Source: Terriglobia bacterium (lineage in GTDB: Bacteria; Acidobacteriota; Terriglobia; Bryobacterales; Bryobacteraceae). From it: DNA of 64,000 nt. Under the pieces are notes generated by a model. It was not told the DNA's origin. It worked only from the letters and a program-made list of their open reading frames with translations, and ran no database searches. The position numbers and the translations under genes were made by a program. The stretch covers positions 1 through 64,000 of the forward strand of contig JAIQFI010000011.1 of assembly GCA_020073345.1 (NCBI GenBank). Direction: 5' to 3'. Numbering within the stretch: position 1 is the stretch's first letter; each line of letters starts with the position of its first letter. Below are positions 1 to 11,688 of this stretch, piece by piece.

Positions 1-351
1 CTTGGGGAAGACCGAGGCCAGGTCAGCCAGCTTCGGCAGCATCTTGAGCTTCCCGAGCAGGCCTTCCGGCTTTTGCATCGCCAGTAACTCCGAGATCCGC
101 CCGGCGATCTCTTCGACCGACGACACCTCCAGGGCGATCTCCATACGGCGCATGCTGGCGAATGCGTTGATCAACACCGGGATATCCGAGCCCTTGGGTT
201 TTTCGAACAGCAGTGCCGGCCCGCCGGATTTTACGCTGCGGTCGGCAAACTCCGTGATCTCGAGGACCGGGTCGACCTCGAAGGGGATGCGCTTGAGCTC
301 GCCGTGCTTCTCCAGGGCGCGGATGAAGTCGCGCAAGTCGTCATAAGCCAT
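1..351 (-). CDS. UbiD family decarboxylase, N-terminal part (runs off the window)
   Basis: The reverse strand is open from an ATG at 351 to base 1, giving 117 residues with no stop, so the gene continues outside the window. The protein begins MAYDDLRDFIRALEKHGELK and continues with EVDPVLEITEFADR and a GGPALLFEKPKG stretch, the usual N-terminus of UbiD-type prenylated-FMN decarboxylases. Members act on 4-hydroxy-3-polyprenylbenzoate (ubiquinone route), on the menaquinone/futalosine route, or on aromatic acids. The catalytic residues lie outside the window, so the substrate cannot be assigned. An AAGGGA ribosome site precedes the ATG. The gene is divergent from the reductase at 363, with only 11 bases between them. 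Confidence 0.85.
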   Translation of the reverse strand, partial: MAYDDLRDFIRALEKHGELKRIPFEVDPVLEITEFADRSVKSGGPALLFEKPKGSDIPVLINAFASMRRMEIALEVSSVEEIAGRISELLAMQKPEGLLGKLKMLPKLADLASVFPK

Positions 352-362
352 GTTCCCTTATT

Positions 363-1094
363 ATGGAAGATTACATGACGAACATGACAAACAGGACGGC
401 TTTTATTACAGGGGCGAGTCGCGGGATCGGGCGGGCGTGTGCGCAGGCTCTTAGCGATGCCGGCGCGCGCGTGATCCTGGCCGCGCGGGACGCGAAGAAA
501 CTGGAAGAAGCGGCGATGCAAATTCCCCGCGCAACGTGCGTCACGATTGACCTGGCGTCTCCGGAATCGATCAAGGATGCTTTTGCCAAAGCGGGCAAGA
601 TCGACATCCTGGTGAACAATGCGGGCATCACCAAGGACGGCCTGGCGATGCGGATGAAGAAAGAGGATTGGGACGCCGTGCTGGCCACCAACCTCACCGG
701 CGCCTTCCTGGCGATCCAGCAAGTGCTGCCCACGATGCTCAAGGAACGCTGGGGCCGGATCATCAACATCTCGTCAATCGTCGGCGAGACGGGGAATCCG
801 GGGCAGTCGAATTACGTGGCCTCGAAGGCCGGATTGATCGGGTTGACGAAGTCGCTGGCGCAGGAGATCGCGAGCAGGAACGTCACGGTCAATGCCGTGG
901 CACCGGGGTTCATCGAAACCGACATGACGGCTGTGCTATCCGATGACGTGAAGAACACTCTGCTGGCGCACATTCCCTTGCGCCGGTTCGGCAAGGTGGA
1001 GGATGTGGCGGCGGCGGTGCGGTTTCTGGCGAGCGAAGAGGCCGGCTACATTACCGGGCACGTGCTCGACGTCAACGGCGGAATGTACATGTAG
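363..1094 (+). CDS. fabG: 3-oxoacyl-ACP reductase (FabG-like SDR)
   Basis: Short-chain dehydrogenase of 243 residues, the usual FabG length. It shows the NADP-binding TGASRGIG at residues 16-23, NNAG at 85-88, the catalytic Ser at 137/138 and YVASK with Tyr151 and Lys155. The family reduces 3-oxoacyl-ACP in fatty-acid synthesis, but close paralogues act on other acyl-CoA or polyketide substrates, and no acpP or fabF lies alongside. The start is uncertain: in-frame ATGs at 363, 375 and 384 are all possible, and the last leaves MTNRTAFITGASRG, typical for FabG. The 3' end overlaps the convergent transferase gene by 23 bases. Confidence 0.85.
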   Translation: MEDYMTNMTNRTAFITGASRGIGRACAQALSDAGARVILAARDAKKLEEAAMQIPRATCVTIDLASPESIKDAFAKAGKIDILVNNAGITKDGLAMRMKKEDWDAVLATNLTGAFLAIQQVLPTMLKERWGRIINISSIVGETGNPGQSNYVASKAGLIGLTKSLAQEIASRNVTVNAVAPGFIETDMTAVLSDDVKNTLLAHIPLRRFGKVEDVAAAVRFLASEEAGYITGHVLDVNGGMYM

Positions 1095-2187
1095 CCAGTG
1101 CCTTGCTCACCTGGTCCAGAACGTTGGGCACGTTGCCATCGATAACCGTCCCGATGGGACGCCAACGTGCCGCCATGCGTTCACTGACGAAGCCTTTGGC
1201 GATGCTGATCAGGGGAACTCCGCAGGCCGACGCAACGTGGCCGGCGGCGGAATCGTAGCCGACAAACAATTTCGAACGCGCGATTTCGGCGGCGAAGGGC
1301 GCGAAGGGACCATCGTGGGTTCGCATGCCGGCCGGGAGGGCACGTTCGACGCGGTCGCGTTCCGCCTCGCTTCCGCCCTTGTCGATCAGAACGGACGCGC
1401 CGGTCGCAGCCAGCATCCGCAGCAAGTCGCGCTCGAAGTCGTCGCCGAGGCGCTTGGCGGGATTGTCCCCCACGCCGAGGCTCACCGTGATGTCGACGGG
1501 GGCGCCTTCCGGCGCACGCGGAGCAACGTAGGGCCGAGCCTCCGGATCGTCCGCCCAGCGCCCCGCGAGATCGGGCAGGCGTGCCTCCCCGTTGCCGCCA
1601 AATGACCTGCTTTCGAAGAAGCGGTAACGATCGTCGGGGCAGACGCGAATCAAGCCAAGCTGGGTGAGTCGCGAATCCGGGTCGAGAACGAGGCCATCGT
1701 CGAACCACAACGCCGCGGATGCTTGAAGTCGATCGCGCAACGAGCCGCCGCGGGCGTAAGGCACGTCGCGGTGAACGATCCGCGGATCAGCCTCGAACAG
1801 CTCGTAGTTCTTGCGCGGACCAGCGAAGACGATTTCCGCCGAGGGATAGCGGCGCTTGGCGGCGTCCAGCAGCACGCTGGTGACCGCGACGTCGGCGCCC
1901 AGCGTGATCCGGGAAAGAACGTAAACACGATTCGTGGCCGGCCAGAGGCCACCAGTGATACGGCGAGTGCGGGCGATCAATTCCGGGCAGACCCGCGCGA
2001 TCACGTCGGTAAATAGCCGCGCATACACCGCACACAAGTCCGGCTCAAACAGATCACCTAAACGTTCCACTACGACGGTGAACAGCGCGCGCCCGTCATC
2101 TTCGGCAATTGCGCGATCGAGTAGCTCAGGCGACCACGACTCTCCGCGAAGGCAGAGATCCAGCAGTTCGTTACAGGTACTTGCCAA
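1072..2187 (-). CDS. Glycosyltransferase family 9-like (heptosyltransferase-type) protein
   Basis: 371 residues. The C-terminal half has the GT9/ADP-heptose:LPS heptosyltransferase hallmarks: a [12 protein letters not shown] segment and the donor-site signature [20 protein letters not shown]. The N-terminal ~100 residues are not typical of WaaC/WaaF and are unassigned. It is the last gene of the meaB-mce-mtnP operon and overlaps mtnP by 17 bases, so it is probably translated by coupling. Involvement in sugar transfer is inferred from the fold signature; acceptor and donor cannot be told from sequence. Confidence 0.7.
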   Translation of the reverse strand: MASTCNELLDLCLRGESWSPELLDRAIAEDDGRALFTVVVERLGDLFEPDLCAVYARLFTDVIARVCPELIARTRRITGGLWPATNRVYVLSRITLGADVAVTSVLLDAAKRRYPSAEIVFAGPRKNYELFEADPRIVHRDVPYARGGSLRDRLQASAALWFDDGLVLDPDSRLTQLGLIRVCPDDRYRFFESRSFGGNGEARLPDLAGRWADDPEARPYVAPRAPEGAPVDITVSLGVGDNPAKRLGDDFERDLLRMLAATGASVLIDKGGSEAERDRVERALPAGMRTHDGPFAPFAAEIARSKLFVGYDSAAGHVASACGVPLISIAKGFVSERMAARWRPIGTVIDGNVPNVLDQVSKALATCTFRR

Positions 2188-3028
2188 CCAGCAGCTCCAG
2201 CTTTTTGCGAGTGGCCTCAGGAATGGCCTTGCGGTCGGTGATCAGAGCATGTGCCAGGGCCGATCCGCATTTGCAGGTGCGCATATCCGGCATCGCGGCG
2301 ACCGCGGCCTTCACCAGCTTGGCGGCGTTGGCCGCGTTCTGCGTGAGATTGGCGATGATGTCGTTCACGGTGACCGCATCGTGCTCGGGATGCCAGCAGT
2401 CGTAATCGGTAACCATGGCGATAGTGGTGTAGCAGAGCTCGGCCTCGCGCGCGAGCTTGGCTTCCTGAAGGTTGGTCATGCCGATGACGTCCATGCTCCA
2501 GCTTCGATACAGGTTCGATTCGGCGAGCGTCGAAAACGCCGGGCCCTCCATGCACAGGTAGGTGCCGCCCAGCTTGACGCGCACACCCGCATCCTGACCG
2601 GCGGCGAAAGCCACATCGGCCATCTGGGTGCAAATCGGATGCGCGAAGCTGATGTGCGCGACCAGGCCTTCGCCGAAGAATGTGGACACGCGACCGCGCG
2701 TCCGATCGACGAATTGGTAGGGAATCACGAAATCGAGAGGCTTGTGCTCTTCCTTGAGCGAGCCCACGGCGCTGAGGGACAGAATGCGCTCGACACCCAA
2801 CGATTTCATGCCCCAGATGTTCGCGCGAAAATTCAACTCCGAGGGCGAGATCCGGTGTCCGCGGCCGTGCCGGGCCAGAAAGGCGACCTCCCTGCCGGCC
2901 AGCTCGCCCACGATGTACGCGTCCGACGGCGAGCCCCAGGGCGTCGTGACCGTGCGCTCTTCATGTCGTTCAAATCCCGGCATGGAGTATAGTCCGCTGC
3001 CGCCAATAATTCCGATGGTTGGTTTCAT
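2171..3028 (-). CDS. mtnP: S-methyl-5'-thioadenosine phosphorylase
   Basis: 285 residues, full length for MTA phosphorylase of the PNP/MTAP family. It cleaves methylthioadenosine with phosphate to adenine and methylthioribose-1-phosphate in methionine salvage. Diagnostic segments are GIIGGSGLY at the N-terminus (phosphate loop), [42 protein letters not shown], and [20 protein letters not shown] followed by VTDYDCWH, the last favouring MTA over plain purine nucleosides. The start overlaps the epimerase stop by 4 bases. No other mtn genes are visible here. Confidence 0.93.
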   Translation of the reverse strand: MKPTIGIIGGSGLYSMPGFERHEERTVTTPWGSPSDAYIVGELAGREVAFLARHGRGHRISPSELNFRANIWGMKSLGVERILSLSAVGSLKEEHKPLDFVIPYQFVDRTRGRVSTFFGEGLVAHISFAHPICTQMADVAFAAGQDAGVRVKLGGTYLCMEGPAFSTLAESNLYRSWSMDVIGMTNLQEAKLAREAELCYTTIAMVTDYDCWHPEHDAVTVNDIIANLTQNAANAAKLVKAAVAAMPDMRTCKCGSALAHALITDRKAIPEATRKKLELLVGKYL

Positions 3029-3423
3029 TCTTGTATGAGCTCTAAAAGCACGCCGCCGGTGGAGGCGGGGTGAATAAATACGTAAAGGTGGCCGCCGGCT
3101 CCGGCGCGAGGCTCGTTGAGCAGGCGCGCGCCCGCGGCTTTGAGCCTCTCGATAGCGGCGTTCAGATCGGGCACCGTGAGAGCCACGTGATGTAATCCTT
3201 CGCCGCGCTTGTCGATGAACTTCGCGATCACCGAATCGGGGCCAGTGGCCTCCAGAAGCTCGATACGCGATTCCCCCACCGGAAGCATGGCGGCGTGGAT
3301 CTTTTCAACAGCTACAGTTTCCCGCAGTGATACCGTCAAGCCAAGCTGGTCGCGATAGAAACCCAGTGCTTGATCGATGGACCGGACCGCAATCCCTAAG
3401 TGATTAATTCTTGAGCCACTCAT
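3025..3423 (-). CDS. mce: Methylmalonyl-CoA epimerase
   Basis: 132 residues, glyoxalase/VOC fold with two beta-alpha-beta-beta-beta modules. The N-terminal NHLGIAV supplies a metal His, a second His lies in [11 protein letters not shown], and a Glu in the C-terminal LLELI completes the expected metal site. It interconverts (R)- and (S)-methylmalonyl-CoA in propionate metabolism. The neighbouring meaB, which overlaps it by 20 bases and chaperones methylmalonyl-CoA mutase, strongly supports this over a generic glyoxalase. The mutase itself is not in the window. Confidence 0.92.
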   Translation of the reverse strand: MSGSRINHLGIAVRSIDQALGFYRDQLGLTVSLRETVAVEKIHAAMLPVGESRIELLEATGPDSVIAKFIDKRGEGLHHVALTVPDLNAAIERLKAAGARLLNEPRAGAGGHLYVFIHPASTGGVLLELIQE

Positions 3424-4297
3424 GAAGTATCGAATACGGATCGCGCTGATGCGTCGCGACTTCGCGTCCCGCGGAGAGAATCGTTTCCGCGGAGAATCGG
3501 TCCATCAGCCGGTCGCGCAACATTTCGCGCAGCCGCGCTGCCCAGATTTCTGCGGATCGCTCAGCGTCGCGACCCCGCGGTTCCGCGCGTCTGGCAGCGG
3601 CCAGCAAATCCGCAACACCCTTGCCTTCGAGCGCGACGGTGTTGACAACTTCGACCTCCGGGCCATGCGCCAGACCCAGGGCCGCATGGATTTCGCGTTG
3701 GAGTTTATCCGCACCAGGGAGATCGGACTTGTTGATGACGAACACTTGAGCGATCTCCATGATACCCGCTTTAAGCGTCTGGACATCGTCTCCGGCGCCG
3801 GGAGTGAGCACGACCAAAGTGACGTGCGCCAGGCGCGCGATCTCGACTTCGTCCTGCCCGACGCCCACCGTTTCGACCAGCACCACATCGCGACCCGCGG
3901 CGTCGAGCAGCATGGTCAGTTCGGTGGTCGCGCGCGCCAGGCCACCTAGCCACCCGCGGGTCGCCATTGAGCGGATGAAGACTCCCGGATCGGCGTGATG
4001 TTCCTGCATGCGGATCCGGTCGCCCAGGACGGCGCCGCCGGAGTACGGGCTGCTGGGATCGACGGCAATCACGCCCACGGTCTTCCCTTCCTTGCGAATC
4101 AGACGCGCGAGCTGATCGCACAGCGTGCTTTTACCGGCTCCAGGAGGCCCCGTGACGCCCAGAATCAGTGCGCGGCCGGTGTGCGGGAAAAGCTCGCGCA
4201 GCAGCGGCTCGGCTTCAGGACTGCGGTCTTCGATCCACGTTGCGGCGCGAGCCAGCGCGCGCAGGTCGCCATCGAGGATTTTTTCGGCGGTGCTCAC
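3404..4297 (-). CDS. meaB: Methylmalonyl-CoA mutase GTPase chaperone MeaB/ArgK
   Basis: G3E-type P-loop GTPase that protects and reloads B12-dependent methylmalonyl-CoA mutase. From the GTG at 4297 the protein has 297 residues, beginning MSTAEKILDGD. Walker A is GVTGPPGAGKST at 47-58, the switch segment VETVGVGQ at 141-148 and the base-specificity NKSD at 189-192. The frame is open further upstream to 4834, but that would run antisense through the kinase gene and the extra residues do not resemble MeaB, so the GTG is preferred. First gene of the four-gene overlapping operon; 33 bases separate it from the divergent kinase. Confidence 0.93.
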   Translation of the reverse strand: MSTAEKILDGDLRALARAATWIEDRSPEAEPLLRELFPHTGRALILGVTGPPGAGKSTLCDQLARLIRKEGKTVGVIAVDPSSPYSGGAVLGDRIRMQEHHADPGVFIRSMATRGWLGGLARATTELTMLLDAAGRDVVLVETVGVGQDEVEIARLAHVTLVVLTPGAGDDVQTLKAGIMEIAQVFVINKSDLPGADKLQREIHAALGLAHGPEVEVVNTVALEGKGVADLLAAARRAEPRGRDAERSAEIWAARLREMLRDRLMDRFSAETILSAGREVATHQRDPYSILHEWLKN

Positions 4298-4315
4298 ACA
4301 GTATCCAGTTTCGCG

Positions 4316-4321
4316 TAGAAT
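4316..4321 (+). promoter_or_regulatory. Candidate -10 box for a leaderless kinase transcript
   Basis: TAGAAT fits TANNNT and ends 9 bases before the GTG at 4331. No Shine-Dalgarno sequence lies between. If transcription starts about 7 bases downstream, the message would have almost no leader. No convincing -35 element is seen. Confidence 0.4.
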
Positions 4322-4330
4322 ATCCCTATC

Positions 4331-6963
<2,633 letters not shown>

Positions 6964-6967
<4 letters not shown>

Positions 6968-8106
6968 CTCTTGAGCAACTGCCGCGCGATCACCATGCGC
7001 TGGATTTCGCTGGTGCCTTCGCCGATGGTGCACAGCTTGGCGTCGCGGTAAAACTTCTCGACCGGATAATCCTTGATGAAGCCATAGCCGCCGTGGATCT
7101 GGACCGCTTCATTCGCCACGCGCACGGCGACCTCGGATGCGTACAGCTTGGCCATCGACGATTCCTTGTTCACCGGCGCTCCGGAATCCTTCAGCCAGGC
7201 CGCGCGCAGCGTCAACAGCCGCGCGGCATCGATCTCCGTGGCCATATCGGCCAGTTTGTTCTGGATCGCCTGAAATTCCGAGATGGATCGTCCGAACTGT
7301 TTGCGCTGTTTGGAGTATTTGAGGGCCGCTTCGAAAGCCCCTTGCGCGACGCCGACGCTCAGCGCGGCGATCGAGATGCGGCCGCCGTCGAGGACACGCA
7401 AGCTGTCGATGAAACCCTCGCCCTGCTTGCCGATCAGGTTCGCGGCGGGCACGCGGCAATCGGTAAAGATCAGCTCTCCGGTGGGCGAACAACGCATGCC
7501 CAGTTTGTTTTCCTTCTTCCCGGTGCGGAATCCCGCAGTGCCTTTTTCGACCACGATCGCCGAGATGCCGTGCGTCGCTTGGGCGCGGTCTGTCATCGCC
7601 ATGACGACGAACACATCCGCGATGTGCGCATTAGTGATAAAAGTTTTGCTGCCGTTGATCACCCAGCAGTCTCCCTGACGCACCGCGGCAGTACGGGTGC
7701 CTCCGGCGTCCGACCCCGATTCAGGCTCGGTGAGCGCCCAAGCCCCGATCAGCTCCCCGGCAGCAAGCTTCGGAATGTAATGCCGGCGCTGTTCGTCACT
7801 CCCGGCGAGATAAATGTGATTGGCGCACAGTGAAACGTGCGCCGCGATGCTCAGCGTGATGGAAGGATCCACGCGGGCCAGCTCCTCCACCAGGATCGAG
7901 TAGTCCACATAGCTGTATCCCGACCCGCCGAGCTCTTCCGGGAACACTGCGCCGAGCACGCCCAGCTCGCCCAGCTTGCGGAATATCTCCACTGGGAACT
8001 GCTGCGACTCATCCCACTCCATGACGTGGGGGAGCATTTCGGCTTCGGTGAACGCTCGGATGGTTTTGCGAAGCTGGTGGTGTTCTTCGGTGAATCCGAA
8101 ATCCAT
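6964..8106 (-). CDS. Acyl-CoA dehydrogenase
   Basis: 380 residues, standard length. Flavoenzyme that introduces the alpha-beta double bond of acyl-CoA and passes electrons to ETF. It shows signature 1 [13 protein letters not shown] (121-133), the FAD-domain QIHGGYGF, and the catalytic base Glu363 in [10 protein letters not shown], the position used by short/medium-chain and isovaleryl-type enzymes. The chain-length preference cannot be read directly. It follows the oxidoreductase gene by 24 bases and may share its transcript. Confidence 0.93.
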
Positions 8107-8130
8107 TTGGGTTACAGGAAGTTTGCCGGG

Positions 8131-9348
8131 TTAAACGATTTCTTCCCGCTGCGCATCCCAGCGTACGGTGCGGCCTTCACGATAGCTGTCCACAGCCATG
8201 CGGCAGGCGATGGAGACGCGATAGCCCAGCTCCAAGGGGCAATTCGGCTCGCCGCCCATGCGGATGCAGTCGAGGAAATTCTGCAAATGGGCTTGCGGGA
8301 CGTGCGCTGTCCGGCCGACGGCTTCCTGCAAGTCGGGCCGGTTCACCTTCTGCGGCACGTAGCGGACCTGGCTGGCGCGCGTGATCGACCCGTGCGTGCC
8401 CAGCACATCTTCAGTGATTCCCAACTGATTGTTGCCGAAGCCGGAAACCCAACTGACCAGGATCTCCTCAGGCTGCTGCAGCGTCACGCTGACGGTATCG
8501 GGCACCTGGCGGCCGTCTTTCCAGAGATAGATGCCGCCCTTCATGGTCGCCGACTGCGGAATGTCCAGATTCAGCGTCCCGTACCAGAAGCTCAACTGCT
8601 GGCTCATGTGCTCGAACACGCTGCCGCCGGAATAATCCCAGAAATAACGCCAGTGCACGAAACGATTCGCATCAAACTCGCGCGGGGGCGCATCGCCAAG
8701 AAACTCAGACCAATCCAAGAGGTCGGGCGTCAGGTCCGGCGTCAGCAGCGCGGGCCGGGCCCATTGCGCCTTGTTCACGGGCGTGTTGCGATGCATCTGC
8801 ATGGCGATCGCAGTGATCTTCCCTAGTCGATCCGGTCGAGAGAGAAACTGGCGGACGTCCGCGACATGTCCCGTGGAACAAGCCTGGTGACCGATCTGGA
8901 CTACATGACCACGCCGATCGGCTTCGTAGACCGCGCGCATCTTCTTGGCCTGCGAGACGCTCAGCGCCATGGCTTTTTCGAGATACACGTGCTTGCCCGC
9001 CGCGATTGCATCGCAGAATTGCTGGGCGTGAAGATGTTGGGGAGTCGCGATGATCACGGCATCCACGGCAGGATCGTCGAGCAGGCTCCGGTAATCGCGA
9101 TGGATCGACGCGCCGGGCGCGATCACCGCAGCCGTCTCCAGACGTTTGGAATAAACGTCGGCGAATCCCGCGATTTCGGTGTTAGAGCAGGCGCGGATAT
9201 GGTTGACCAGCTCCATCCCGCGATCGCCAGCTCCGATGATCCCGATGCGGATGCGGTCGTTGGCCCCCAGCACGCGGGCCGGACCTGCGGCCAGGGTCCC
9301 GGCCAGGCCGTAAGCGACCTTACCGACGAAATTCCGGCGGGAATCCAT
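8131..9348 (-). CDS. Tat-exported Gfo/Idh/MocA family oxidoreductase
   Basis: 405 residues. The N-terminus SRRNFV followed by a weakly hydrophobic stretch ending near VLGAND is a twin-arginine signal, so the protein is probably folded with its cofactor and exported. The Rossmann motif GIIGAGDRG lies at 36-44, ATPQHLHAQQFCDAI matches the nucleotide-domain helix of the family, and EKAMALS replaces the more usual EKP motif. Members oxidise or epimerise sugars, inositols and glycosides, and the secreted acidobacterial/planctomycete branch has mostly unknown substrates. Probable transcript start is discussed under the box at 9357. Confidence 0.85.
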   Translation of the reverse strand: MDSRRNFVGKVAYGLAGTLAAGPARVLGANDRIRIGIIGAGDRGMELVNHIRACSNTEIAGFADVYSKRLETAAVIAPGASIHRDYRSLLDDPAVDAVIIATPQHLHAQQFCDAIAAGKHVYLEKAMALSVSQAKKMRAVYEADRRGHVVQIGHQACSTGHVADVRQFLSRPDRLGKITAIAMQMHRNTPVNKAQWARPALLTPDLTPDLLDWSEFLGDAPPREFDANRFVHWRYFWDYSGGSVFEHMSQQLSFWYGTLNLDIPQSATMKGGIYLWKDGRQVPDTVSVTLQQPEEILVSWVSGFGNNQLGITEDVLGTHGSITRASQVRYVPQKVNRPDLQEAVGRTAHVPQAHLQNFLDCIRMGGEPNCPLELGYRVSIACRMAVDSYREGRTVRWDAQREEIV

Positions 9349-9356
9349 GTATTTTC

Positions 9357-9362
9357 AGTGTA
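9357..9362 (-). promoter_or_regulatory. Candidate -10 box for the Gfo/Idh/MocA gene
   Basis: TACACT on the minus strand lies 8 bases before the ATG at 9348, with no ribosome site between. The arrangement suggests a leaderless or very short-leader transcript. Confidence 0.4.
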
Positions 9363-9367
9363 GCCCA

Positions 9368-9398
9368 GTAGGACAGCCGGTCTGGAGACCGGCCCTAC
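9368..9398. repeat. REP-like palindrome at the end of the exporter operon
   Basis: GCCGGTCT (9376-9383) and AGACCGGC (9386-9393) form a perfect 8-bp stem with a 2-base loop, extended by outer GTAGG (9368-9372) and CCTAC (9394-9398). The hairpin contains the first base(s) of the permease stop codon, so it sits at the very end of the export operon and could act as an end-of-transcript structure. A related palindrome with the same CCTAC flank occurs at 51637-51675. Confidence 0.6.
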
Positions 9399-10540
9399 TC
9401 AAGGTGCTTGTGGAAACGCAGGACGCTGATCCACAGGATCGTTACCCCGAAAACACCCAGCGCGAGAAGATTCGGCCACAAGGTATCGAATCCCGAGCCC
9501 TTCAAGAAAATGCCTCGGACCACTTCCAGAAAATATCGCATCGGATTAAAGTAGGTGAACCACTGCACCGCCTGGGGCATGCTGCGGATCGGAAACGTAA
9601 AGCCGCTCAACATCATGAACGGCTGAAATAGCAGGAACGTCGCAAGGTTGGCCTGCTGCTGCGTGCGTGAGATGGTGGAAATCAACAGGCCTGCGCCCAG
9701 CGTGGTCAGAATGAACAGCAGCGACGCCAGGCACAACAGCCAGAAGCTGCCCGCGAAGGGTATGTGAAATACCACCAACGATGCCGCCAGCACCAGCAGC
9801 ATATCCCAGAAACCGATCAGGACGAACGGGAGCGTTTTGCCGAGGATCAGCTCGGAGGGGCGGATCGGCGTGACCATGAGTTGTTCCATGGTCCCCAGCT
9901 CTTTTTCACGAACGATGGCCATGGTGGTCAGCGACAGGGTCACCAGCATGATGATGTTGACGATCACGCCCGGGATGAAATAATTCCGGCTCTTCAGCTC
10001 GGGATTGAACCAGACACGCGTTTCGGTGAACACCTGGGGAACCGCCGGATGCATCGGTACCCCCGCTGCCACCAGCTTTTCGCGCTGCCGTTCTCCCATG
10101 ACTCCGCTGGTAAAGCGCGCGATGGTCTGGCCGGCGTAGCCTGAAACGATGGAGGCGGCGTTGGAATTGCTGCCATCCAACAGCACCTGGACGCTGGTCG
10201 GACGGCCCCGCTCGATGTCGCGCGCGAATCCGGGCAGTACGCGGATCACTCCGTCGACACGGCCGCGATCCATGGCGTCCTGCATTTCCTTTTCGTTTGC
10301 CGGCGTCGCGGAAATGATGAACCTGCCGGACCCCAGGAATTGGGAAAACAACTCGCGGCTTTGCGGGCTGCGATCCTGGTCCATCCAGGCGATGCGGGCG
10401 GTGTTTACGTCCAGGTTCGCCGCGTACCCGAAAATCAGCAACTGCATCAAAGGAGGTATGAACAGCAGCCCCCGCATGCGCGGATCGCGAAAGGTCTGGG
10501 TGAATTCCTTACGAATCATGGAGCGGAGGCGTTGTCGCAT
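9395..10540 (-). CDS. ABC-2 type exporter permease (YbhR-like)
   Basis: 381 residues. N-terminal KEFTQTFRDPRMRGLLFIPP is the classic start of ABC-2 permeases, followed by one membrane helix, a large extracytoplasmic domain (about 45-175) and five further helices. The segment with EKELGTMEQLMVTPIRP is the coupling motif contacting the ATPase. It is the last gene of the seven-gene exporter operon, 7 bases after its partner permease; together they resemble the YbhS/YbhR heterodimer of enterobacteria. Confidence 0.9.
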   Translation of the reverse strand: MRQRLRSMIRKEFTQTFRDPRMRGLLFIPPLMQLLIFGYAANLDVNTARIAWMDQDRSPQSRELFSQFLGSGRFIISATPANEKEMQDAMDRGRVDGVIRVLPGFARDIERGRPTSVQVLLDGSNSNAASIVSGYAGQTIARFTSGVMGERQREKLVAAGVPMHPAVPQVFTETRVWFNPELKSRNYFIPGVIVNIIMLVTLSLTTMAIVREKELGTMEQLMVTPIRPSELILGKTLPFVLIGFWDMLLVLAASLVVFHIPFAGSFWLLCLASLLFILTTLGAGLLISTISRTQQQANLATFLLFQPFMMLSGFTFPIRSMPQAVQWFTYFNPMRYFLEVVRGIFLKGSGFDTLWPNLLALGVFGVTILWISVLRFHKHLE

Positions 10541-10547
10541 GATTTCC

Positions 10548-11678
10548 TTAGATTTTCTGCCGCAGCTTCCGGACCGCCAGGAACGAGATACCCACTGCGT
10601 ACAGAATCAACAGCAGCAGATCGAACCACAGCAATCGCAGCCCGAGGCCTTTCAGGAAGATTCCCTTAGTCATGTCAATGAAGTACCGGGCTGGAATGAT
10701 TACCGAGATCACGCGGATGATCCACGGCATATTCGCGATGGGATAAATGAATCCCGACAGCAAAAACGCCGGTAGGAAGGACGTCAGCGTGCCCATCTGA
10801 TAGGCCGCCAATTGATTTCGGAACATGGCGGAAATATACAGACCCCAGGCCAAGGCGCCGTACAGAAACACACACGCGGAAAACAGCAGCAGCACGGCAC
10901 TGCCTTTGAGCGGCACCTTGAAAATGACCACACCCACGAACAAGGCGATCAACATGTCCGTCAGCCCGAGCAGGAAGTGCGCGGAGAGTTTGCCGAGCGC
11001 CATCTCCACCGGACGCACCGGCGTGGACAGAAGCTGCTCCATCGTTCCGTTCTCCCATTCGCGCGCTATGGTTAACGATGTCAACAGCGCCGCGATGATC
11101 ATGGTGATCACTCCAATCAGCCCCGGCACGATGAAATTCCGTGAAATCAAGTCGGGGTTGTACCAGACCCGGACGCTCGCATCCACGGGGGGCTGGAGCA
11201 CGCTGCCTGTGCGCTGGCTTTGAGCGTTATCACGGGCATTCCGCGCGTAGGTCTGGATCAAGCCCTCGGCGTAGCCCATGGCGATCGACGCGGTATTGGA
11301 ATCGGCCCCGTCCAGCAGGATCTGCACCGGCGCTATCTTCCCCTGCAGCAGGTCGCGCGAGTAATCGTACGGAATCGCGACGCCCACCAGGATGCGCCGC
11401 TGATCCATGGCGCGCTCGATGGGCTTGTAGGAATCGACCTCATCCACGATTTGAAAATAGCGCGAGCCCCGAAATTGCTGAACCAGGTTCTGGCTTATGG
11501 CGCTGCGGTCGGCGTCATAGATCATGGTCGGGATCCGGTCGACGTCCAGACTGAGCGCATACCCGAATAGCAGCAGCACCAGAACGGGCTGAGTCAGCGC
11601 CGCCATCAAACTGCGCGGATCGCGCACAATGTGCAGCAGCTCTTTGCGGGCCATGGCGCGAGTGCGGCGGAGATTCAT
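10548..11678 (-). CDS. ABC-2 type exporter permease (YbhS-like)
   Basis: 376 residues with the same architecture as the following permease: KELLHIVRDPRSLMAAL at the N-terminus, an extracytoplasmic domain, then EWENGTMEQLLSTPVRP as the ATPase-coupling segment and a C-terminal bundle with AFLLSGFIYPIANMP. It begins 10 bases after the upstream ATPase gene. The two permeases are diverged paralogues, consistent with a heterodimeric channel. Confidence 0.9.
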   Translation of the reverse strand: MNLRRTRAMARKELLHIVRDPRSLMAALTQPVLVLLLFGYALSLDVDRIPTMIYDADRSAISQNLVQQFRGSRYFQIVDEVDSYKPIERAMDQRRILVGVAIPYDYSRDLLQGKIAPVQILLDGADSNTASIAMGYAEGLIQTYARNARDNAQSQRTGSVLQPPVDASVRVWYNPDLISRNFIVPGLIGVITMIIAALLTSLTIAREWENGTMEQLLSTPVRPVEMALGKLSAHFLLGLTDMLIALFVGVVIFKVPLKGSAVLLLFSACVFLYGALAWGLYISAMFRNQLAAYQMGTLTSFLPAFLLSGFIYPIANMPWIIRVISVIIPARYFIDMTKGIFLKGLGLRLLWFDLLLLILYAVGISFLAVRKLRQKI

Positions 11679-11688
11679 CGGGGCACTC

